A program made the position numbers and the translations under genes. From the NCBI RefSeq assembly GCF_002483305.1, contig NZ_DLHQ01000008.1, forward strand, positions 24,188-88,187: a stretch of 64,000 nt of DNA. The letters run 5' to 3'. The notes under the pieces were generated by a model. That model worked only from the letters and a program-made list of their open reading frames with translations. It was not told the origin of the DNA and did not search any database. This DNA is from Brevundimonas sp. UBA7664. GTDB taxonomy: Bacteria > Pseudomonadota > Alphaproteobacteria > Caulobacterales > Caulobacteraceae. Positions 59,260 through 64,000 of the stretch are shown piece after piece (position 1 is the stretch's first letter; each line of letters starts with the position of its first letter).

Positions 59260-60362
59260 GGATGGATCAGCATCAGGGCGGTGGTGAACCCGGGCCCCAG
59301 GGTGGTCAGCAGCAGGGGGCCGGGCTCGTCGGCGTCAAGCGCCGCCTTCAGCACGAACAGCACCGTGGCCGAACTCATGTTGCCATGGCGGCGCAACACC
59401 TCGCGAGTGTGGGCCATTGCGCCGGCGGTCAGGGCGAAACAATCCTCCAGCGCCTCGATGACCTTAGCTCCGCCGGGGTGGCAGACGAAGCCGCCGACGT
59501 CGGTCGTGGTTAATCCGTTCCGGGCCAAGAACGACTCGGCGATGGGCTTGAAGTCGTCTTGAACTAGGCTGGGAATGTCGCGGCTGAACACCACCTTCAG
59601 CCCGTCGTCGGCGACGTCCCATCCCATGACGTCCAGGCTGTCGGGCCAAGTGTGCTCGTGCGACGCGCCGATGACCGGCCCGATCGCGTCTTCGCGACAC
59701 GAAACGACGGCCGCCGCAGCCCCGTCTCCGAACAGGGCGGTGGCGACCAGGTTGGATTTGGAACGGTCCTGAAAGCGGAACGTCAGGGCGCACAGCTCGA
59801 CGACGAGCAAAAGGACGCGGCTGTCTGGGTAGGCCTTGGCCATCTCGGCCGCCCGCGCCAGCCCCATGACGCCGCCAGCGCAGCCCAGACCGAACAGGGG
59901 AACCCGCCGCACGTCGGGCCGGAAAGGTATCACCTGCATCAGCCGCGCCTCGAGAGACGGTGTGGCGATGCCGGTCGAACAGACGGTGACGATGCAATCG
60001 ATCTGATCCGCACCCAGCCCGGCTTGATCCAGCGCGCTCGTCGCGCTCTCGGCCATCAGGGCGACCGCGTGTTCCAGGAACAGGTCGTTCCGCTCCGCAA
60101 AGCTGTGCGGCTGCAGATACCAGTCGATCGGGACGCACGAATGCCGTGTGTCGATCAAGGCGTTGCGATAGATCGGCGCCAGCCGCTCGAAACCGCCGTG
60201 GGTCGTGGCGAACATCTCGGCCCCGTTGGCCGCTACGTCCTCCTGCCGCAGTATGTGCGGCGGCCAGGCGGTGGCCAGGGCGGCGAGACGCGGTTGAGAA
60301 TTCCGGTCGTTGTCGTCTCTTGGCGGAGCGTTTTCCTGTGGTCGATCCGTCGCCTGGTTCAT
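59256..60362 (-). CDS. Type III polyketide synthase, 368 aa
   Basis: Chalcone-synthase-like thiolase fold with catalytic Cys161 (FGLGCAGGV), His295 (VCHPGGAKV) and Asn328 (HGNMSSAT). The residues around DTRHSCVPIDWYL and STGIATPSLEARL are typical of bacterial alkylresorcinol/alkylpyrone synthases. It condenses malonyl-CoA on an acyl starter; the product is unknown. The ATG at 60362 overlaps the PepSY gene stop; the frame upstream is a shadow of that gene. With the ICMT-like gene it forms a phenolic-lipid unit inside a metal-resistance island. Confidence 0.9.
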   Translation of the reverse strand: MNQATDRPQENAPPRDDNDRNSQPRLAALATAWPPHILRQEDVAANGAEMFATTHGGFERLAPIYRNALIDTRHSCVPIDWYLQPHSFAERNDLFLEHAVALMAESATSALDQAGLGADQIDCIVTVCSTGIATPSLEARLMQVIPFRPDVRRVPLFGLGCAGGVMGLARAAEMAKAYPDSRVLLLVVELCALTFRFQDRSKSNLVATALFGDGAAAAVVSCREDAIGPVIGASHEHTWPDSLDVMGWDVADDGLKVVFSRDIPSLVQDDFKPIAESFLARNGLTTTDVGGFVCHPGGAKVIEALEDCFALTAGAMAHTREVLRRHGNMSSATVLFVLKAALDADEPGPLLLTTLGPGFTTALMLIHP

Positions 60363-61081
60363 GGCCCCCGCTTGCGACCCGCGCGCGCCACTTTCAGGTC
60401 GCGGGCGATCCGTATCCACAGCAGGATGAAGCCCGAGATCACAATGCTCAGCGTCAAGGCGGTAGTGATGATGATCAGGGGGTGATTGAAGTCCTCGCCG
60501 TCGTTCCAGTCCATGACGTGCAGCCGCCAGAAGAAGTCGAAGATCCGCCAGACGCCCGAGCGGCGCGTCACCACTTCGCCGGTCGCCGGCGACAGGTAGA
60601 AGGAGGTCTTTTCGCGGTCGGCGAAATCCACCCGCCACAGCGGTCCGGTGCGTCCCGTCTCCTCAGGCGCCGTCGCCAAGAGCACTGCGCCGGAAACCCC
60701 CGCTTCGCCCTTGTACGCGCCCTTGGCGAAGGCCGAGGCCTCGGCGGCCGACATCGGTCCGAACGGCCGGCCGGTCGCGGCGGACACGATGATCGGCTCC
60801 CCCGCAGCCGGCTTCAGGGTCCAGGCCGGGCCACGCGGCGTCGCGTGGAGCTCCGCCTGGACGGGCGCGACGCCCGCGCGGCGCGCTATTTCGCCGAGGG
60901 CCGGGAGGGCGCCGAGCTCCAGCGGACCCGTCTTGAGTTCGACCGCGCGATGTTCGCTGCGGACCGTCTCGATCGGGATGGCCACCATCACCAGACCGCC
61001 GCCGACCCAGAACAGGACCTGAAGGCCGACGACGAGCGCGATCCATTTGTGCAGCTGGGTGGAGAGCTTGAGAACCTTCAT
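60359..61081 (-). CDS. PepSY-associated membrane protein, 240 aa
   Basis: N-terminal helix LHKWIALVVGLQVLFWVGGGLVMV, a periplasmic PepSY-like region (TPRGPAWTLKPAAGEPIIVSAATGRPFGPMSAAEA; LWRVDFADREKTSFYLSPATGEVVTRR) and a C-terminal helix (LIIITTALTLSIVISGFILLWI). WRIFDFFWRLHVMDW precedes the last helix as in PepSY_TM proteins. It overlaps the polyketide synthase gene by four bases. Such proteins often accompany iron or copper uptake and reduction systems; a specific role here is not shown. Confidence 0.82.
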   Translation of the reverse strand: MKVLKLSTQLHKWIALVVGLQVLFWVGGGLVMVAIPIETVRSEHRAVELKTGPLELGALPALGEIARRAGVAPVQAELHATPRGPAWTLKPAAGEPIIVSAATGRPFGPMSAAEASAFAKGAYKGEAGVSGAVLLATAPEETGRTGPLWRVDFADREKTSFYLSPATGEVVTRRSGVWRIFDFFWRLHVMDWNDGEDFNHPLIIITTALTLSIVISGFILLWIRIARDLKVARAGRKRGP

Positions 61082-61094
61082 GTCCGCGCCTCGC

Positions 61095-61565
61095 CTAGCC
61101 GTGACGCGCGAAGACGCGCGTGCCGCCGCCCTTGAGGATCAGAAGGGTTTCATAAGGCTCCCGCTGGCCGTCGGACGTCTCCATGCCGGGAGACCCCAGC
61201 GGCATGGCCGGCACCGCCAGACCCACGGCCTCGGGACGATCGGCCAGAAGCTTGCGCACATCCTCCGCCGGCACATGACCCTCCAGCACATAGCCGCCGA
61301 TCAGGGCCGTGTGGCAGGAGGCGAGCGCTTCCGGCACGCCTTGGCTACTGCGTATTGAGCGCAGGCTCGGGAGTTCGTTGACCCGCGCCTCGAAGCCCGC
61401 CGCGCGCATGTGATCCACCCAGGCCGTGCAGCAGGCGCACGTCGGGGTCTTGTAGACCGCGAGCTCGGTCGACGCTCGGGAGCCGGGAGCGCAGGCCGCG
61501 ACGGCGAGGGCGCCGGTCCCCGTGGCCAGAAGGCCGCGGCGTGAAAGCGTGAGCATGGATCCCAT
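61095..61565 (-). CDS. DUF411 family protein, Tat- or lipoprotein-exported, 156 aa
   Basis: N-terminus with a twin-arginine-like SRRGLLATGTGALAVAAC that also reads as a lipobox (VAAC), then the DUF411 domain: VYKTPTCACCTAWVDHMRAAGFEARV with the CxCC metal-type motif, and GYVLEGHVPAEDVRKLLADRPEAVGLAVPAMPLGSPGME. Start taken at 61565, close behind GAGGA; ATG 61556 is an alternative. DUF411 proteins accompany copper-resistance genes and probably bind copper in the periplasm. Confidence 0.86.
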   Translation of the reverse strand: MGSMLTLSRRGLLATGTGALAVAACAPGSRASTELAVYKTPTCACCTAWVDHMRAAGFEARVNELPSLRSIRSSQGVPEALASCHTALIGGYVLEGHVPAEDVRKLLADRPEAVGLAVPAMPLGSPGMETSDGQREPYETLLILKGGGTRVFARHG

Positions 61566-61620
61566 GGGTCCTCGGGCGAGCGATGTGTTGAAGGCCGCCG
61601 ACTGACGGCCGGGGCCGCGG

Positions 61621-62157
61621 TCAGGCGGCGGGTCGGAAAGGCCGCGCCGAGGAGTGATAGACGTCGAACCTCCACTCGTCACCCCGTTTGCGCAGGACGC
61701 TGGTGGCGGCGCCGCGGCGCTCTATGGGGGCCCGGGCGCTGTCCTTGAAGGTGATGTGGTAGGTGTAGGTCTCGCTCACGAAGGCGGTGTCGCCGTCGAC
61801 CTCGACCTTCATTTCGCGGTCGCGGAAGTCGAAGCCGGCCAGATCGGCGAACTCGGGCCCGAGATGGTGCTCGAGATAGTAGGCGAACGATCCCTCGACG
61901 CCGCCGTTCTCGAAGATTTCCGAGTCGGCCCAGAACAGGGCCGGCGTCTGCGACACGTCCATCCGCTCGATCGCGTCCTTGTAGGCGGTGACGACGGTTC
62001 GAACCTGCGCCTCGTCAGCGGATTGCGCATGGCCGGGGGCGTGTTCCGAGCCTCGCGTGTGCACCGGGCCGGGGGCGTGAGCGTGGGCCGGCTCCTGAGC
62101 CTGGGCGGAGGTCGCGAGGACGGCGAAAGCCAGTCCGGCGAATGCTGAACGCATCAT
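61621..62157 (-). CDS. Secreted NTF2/SnoaL-like (DUF4440-type) protein, 178 aa
   Basis: Signal peptide MMRSAFAGLAFAVLATSAQAQ, then a His-rich linker (AHAHAPGPVHTRGSEHAPGHA) that may bind metal, then an NTF2-like cone fold: VVTAYKDAIERMDVSQTPALFWADSEIFENGGVEGSFAYYLEHHLGPEF and DTAFVSETYTYHI. It is on the same strand as the DUF411 gene, 55 bases upstream of it. No catalytic role can be assigned. Confidence 0.8.
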   Translation of the reverse strand: MMRSAFAGLAFAVLATSAQAQEPAHAHAPGPVHTRGSEHAPGHAQSADEAQVRTVVTAYKDAIERMDVSQTPALFWADSEIFENGGVEGSFAYYLEHHLGPEFADLAGFDFRDREMKVEVDGDTAFVSETYTYHITFKDSARAPIERRGAATSVLRKRGDEWRFDVYHSSARPFRPAA

Positions 62158-62254
62158 GGTGAAGTCTCCTGGTTTGCCGCGCGGCGGCGGTAGCGTCCGG
62201 TCCGGCGGAATGGATTGAAAACGAAGTGGTTTGGCGACGACCGTCCCGGCGGCG

Positions 62255-62908
62255 TCAGAACATCAGATGCCTCATGCCATGGGTCAGCATCCCGCCCAGC
62301 AAGCCGTTGACGACCACGGCGGCGGCGGTGACGGTCAACAGGCCGATGTAGATCAACTCACGCCCGCGCCCCGGCCGGCGGACCCAATATTCCTTGGCCC
62401 ACCAGCTCAACAGGCCCAGCGCGGCGATCGAGGTGCCGAGCCACCGATGGTAGAGGTGGGTCACGTCGTCCTTCCCGGGCAGCCCCATGGCGAACCACCC
62501 CAGCGCCACCGCGGCGACCGCGGAGATCGCCGCCAGGGCGATGATCACGCGCGTGCCCTGCGTCAGCACCGGCCGGCGCAGCGTCAGGGCGGCGATCTCC
62601 AGAAGAGCCGCGACGAGGAACAGCGCGATGGGGAAATGGACGGCGGCGGGATGCATGGCGCCGAGCCAGCGATACAGGCGCTGGGGCATCGGCCTCGGAC
62701 CCTCGTCCGCCATCATGGCCCCGTGGTCCATGTCCATGGCCATGCCGGGCATGGCCATCATGCCGCCTTCCGGATCGGCGCCCGCCGGCGCGGCGGCCTG
62801 GGCGCGGGCCGCGGCCTGCTTGTCATGATCCTCGTGCGCGAACGCGGGCGCGCTGACAGACAGGGCCAACACCAGGGCGAGCCCCGACAGAAATCTACGC
62901 AGCGCCAT
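62255..62908 (-). CDS. DUF2231-type membrane protein with Met/His-rich N-terminus, 217 aa
   Basis: Signal-like helix (LSGLALVLALSVSAPAFA) followed by AHEDHDK and a Met/His/Asp-rich segment (GMMAMPGMAMDMDHGAMMADEG) suited to Cu(I)/Cu(II) binding. Four membrane helices follow, with AMHPAAVHFPIALFLVAALLEIA, the DUF2231 signature with two conserved His. The ATG at 62908 has GGAGAGG upstream; a TTG 12 bases earlier is less likely. It is divergent from the sigma-factor cassette. Probably copper- or heme-related; not proven. Confidence 0.82.
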   Translation of the reverse strand: MALRRFLSGLALVLALSVSAPAFAHEDHDKQAAARAQAAAPAGADPEGGMMAMPGMAMDMDHGAMMADEGPRPMPQRLYRWLGAMHPAAVHFPIALFLVAALLEIAALTLRRPVLTQGTRVIIALAAISAVAAVALGWFAMGLPGKDDVTHLYHRWLGTSIAALGLLSWWAKEYWVRRPGRGRELIYIGLLTVTAAAVVVNGLLGGMLTHGMRHLMF

Positions 62909-63024
62909 GGCCCTCTCCAATCCTGTCCCTTCTGCTATCTACGCACCGCGAAGCCCGCCCCCTCGGCCGAGGGATTCGGCGCGTTTCGGCGTAATAGGGT
63001 TTAGGGGCGCAAGGAGAGTGTTCG

Positions 63025-63306
63025 ATGACGCGTAATCTGGATGATCTTTTGGCCGGATCGGCGGCGACGCCCTTCGGCCGGTCGCTCGACGGGCTCGAAC
63101 CGCTCGTCTGGAGCCGGGTCGATGCGCTTCGCGGCGAACGACTGGCCTCGCAGCTGCGTCTCGGCGCCGTCGCCATGGCTCTGGTCACCGGCCTGACGGC
63201 AGGCGGCGTCGGCGCGATCGCCGCCCCCAGACCGCCGGGGGAGATGGCCATCTTCACGGTCGATGCGGGTCTGTCGCGTCTGGTGAGACTGGAAACCGGC
63301 CGATGA
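63025..63306 (+). CDS. CnrY-like membrane anti-sigma factor, 93 aa
   Basis: Short N-terminal cytosolic part (MTRNLDDLLAGSAATPFGRSL), one membrane helix at about 46-67 and a short periplasmic tail. Size (93 aa) and layout match CnrY (95 aa). It is overlapped by a CnrX-like sensor gene (ATGA), which is followed by an ECF sigma-factor gene; cnrYXH has the same order. Sequence alone would not identify it; the context does. Confidence 0.7.
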   Translation: MTRNLDDLLAGSAATPFGRSLDGLEPLVWSRVDALRGERLASQLRLGAVAMALVTGLTAGGVGAIAAPRPPGEMAIFTVDAGLSRLVRLETGR

Positions 63307-63743
63307 TGCGCGGCTGGCGGGCCATCGCCCTGACGGCCGTCCTGGCGGCGGTCGCCAGCGGCGCGGGCACCTGGATCAGCGCCAGCTGGGTGCTGAGCCG
63401 GCGCGAACCGCCGTCCCTGCACGACATCGTGCATCACGACCTGAAGCTCTCGCCCGACCAACTGACCAGCATTGACGCGGTCGAAGCCCGGTTCGCCACG
63501 CGTCGGCCGGCGCTCGAAGCGGACGTCCGCGCGGCCAACCAGGAACTGGCGCGCGCGATCGCACAGAGCGACGGCGACGGTCCCCAGGTGCAGGCGGCGG
63601 TGGACCATTTCCACGTCGCCATGGGCGCCTTGCAGAAGGAGACGATCGCCCACGTCTTCGAGATGCGGGCCGTCCTGACGCCGGCCCAGGCCGAGGTCTT
63701 CGACGATCGCATCGTCGCGGCCCTCGCCTCCGACGAAAGCTAG
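63303..63743 (+). CDS. CnrX-like periplasmic heavy-metal sensor, 146 aa
   Basis: Single N-terminal membrane anchor (about 7-29) and a periplasmic four-helix domain. His40, His44, Glu61, His117 and Met121 are each two residues from the Ni/Co ligands of CnrX (His42, His46, Glu63, His119, Met123), with identical spacing. LSPDQL and LTPAQAEVF are the family helix starts. On binding metal it should release the sigma factor from the CnrY-like protein. Ni(II) or Co(II) is the likely signal by homology. Confidence 0.85.
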   Translation: MMRGWRAIALTAVLAAVASGAGTWISASWVLSRREPPSLHDIVHHDLKLSPDQLTSIDAVEARFATRRPALEADVRAANQELARAIAQSDGDGPQVQAAVDHFHVAMGALQKETIAHVFEMRAVLTPAQAEVFDDRIVAALASDES

Positions 63744-63751
63744 CCTTCCGG

Positions 63752-64000
63752 GTGGACAGCCCCAACGACCTGTCAGCCCGCGCCGCCGGCGGCGACCGCG
63801 CGGCCTTCGCCGAGCTGATGCGGCAGACCAAGACGCCCCTGTTCCGCTTCGTCCGGCGTTATGTCGGCGATGAACAGGACGCCTGGGATCTGCTGCAGGA
63901 CACCTATGCGGCGGCCTGGATCAACATCCGCCGCTACGATCCGGTTCGACCCTTCGAGGCCTGGATCAGGACCATCGCGCTCAACAAATGCCGGGACTGG
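63752..64000 (+). CDS. ECF sigma factor (CnrH-like), cut by window end
   Basis: A GTG start at 63752, nine bases after the sensor stop, opens a frame that is still open at the window edge (83 codons). It covers sigma region 2: AFAELMRQTKTPLFRFVRRYVGDEQDAWDLLQDTYAAAWINIRRYDP, FEAWIRTIALNKCRDW. Its place after cnrY- and cnrX-like genes makes it the CnrH-like sigma factor of a metal-responsive regulon. Region 4 lies outside the window. Confidence 0.88.
   Translation, partial: MDSPNDLSARAAGGDRAAFAELMRQTKTPLFRFVRRYVGDEQDAWDLLQDTYAAAWINIRRYDPVRPFEAWIRTIALNKCRDW

Noticed and set aside
1..64000. CRISPR arrays, tRNA or rRNA genes, insertion sequences
   Set aside because: No regularly spaced direct repeats, no cloverleaf-like segments with CCA ends, no rRNA stretches and no transposase motifs with flanking inverted repeats were recognised by reading.

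Overview
The window is GC-rich and has the gene content of a mobile plasmid or genomic island from an alphaproteobacterium. A GcrA-family cell-cycle regulator, BigR-type sulfide genes and HME-RND metal efflux all fit Caulobacterales (Brevundimonas/Caulobacter-like) or a close relative. The species cannot be fixed from sequence alone. No rRNA, tRNA, CRISPR array, insertion sequence or replication initiator was seen.

Left arm (0-12.5 kb): a defence-type island. It holds two unknown genes; a three-gene ABC-three-component (ABC-3C) cassette with a PD-(D/E)xK-like nuclease, a small middle protein and a DUF2326-type ATPase; a protein joining an ESCO/Eco1-like zinc finger to an acetyltransferase-like domain; two more unknown genes; and a ubiquitination-like operon. 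That operon encodes a 66-residue Pro-x-x repeat peptide ending in Gly, an E2-E1 fusion and a JAMM isopeptidase. It is divergent from an XRE regulator, an ImmA/IrrE protease and an exonuclease I-like protein across a palindrome-rich control region. The peptide-E2-E1-JAMM set is the strongest candidate for an undescribed system.

12.6-27.7 kb: general and thiol/sulfur chemistry. A vanadium-haloperoxidase-like protein, a small membrane protein and a methyltransferase lead into a sulfide/persulfide detoxification module (TauE/SafE exporter, two rhodaneses, BigR-like ArsR regulator with a palindromic operator, two ETHE1/Blh-type metallo-beta-lactamase-fold enzymes, DUF302 protein). Next come a two-component system divergent, across a PmrA-type box, from an Scs-like thiol-redox operon (DsbD, TlpA, DsbA, SoxB-like 5'-nucleotidase, DsrE).

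27.8-41 kb: mobile-element backbone, almost all on the minus strand: RadC, Toprim primase-like, ParB-like, a 1,420-residue strawberry-notch helicase/methylase, two SSBs, GcrA-like protein, DUF2493 protein and a VirD2-like relaxase, with a secreted SNase-like protein divergent from RadC.

41-64 kb: metal resistance. A mercury locus (merR; merTPA plus DUF1440 and a flavoprotein; merC; a frameshifted MerF-like gene) is controlled by three near-identical MerR operators. It is followed by a fused epimerase-SPW-VKOR protein, a TolC-CusB-CusA-CusF copper/silver efflux operon with a strong terminator, copC-copD, a type III polyketide synthase with an isoprenylcysteine-methyltransferase-like enzyme, a PepSY protein, DUF411, an NTF2-like protein, DUF2231, and finally a cnrY-cnrX-cnrH-like metal-sensing sigma-factor cassette cut by the window end.
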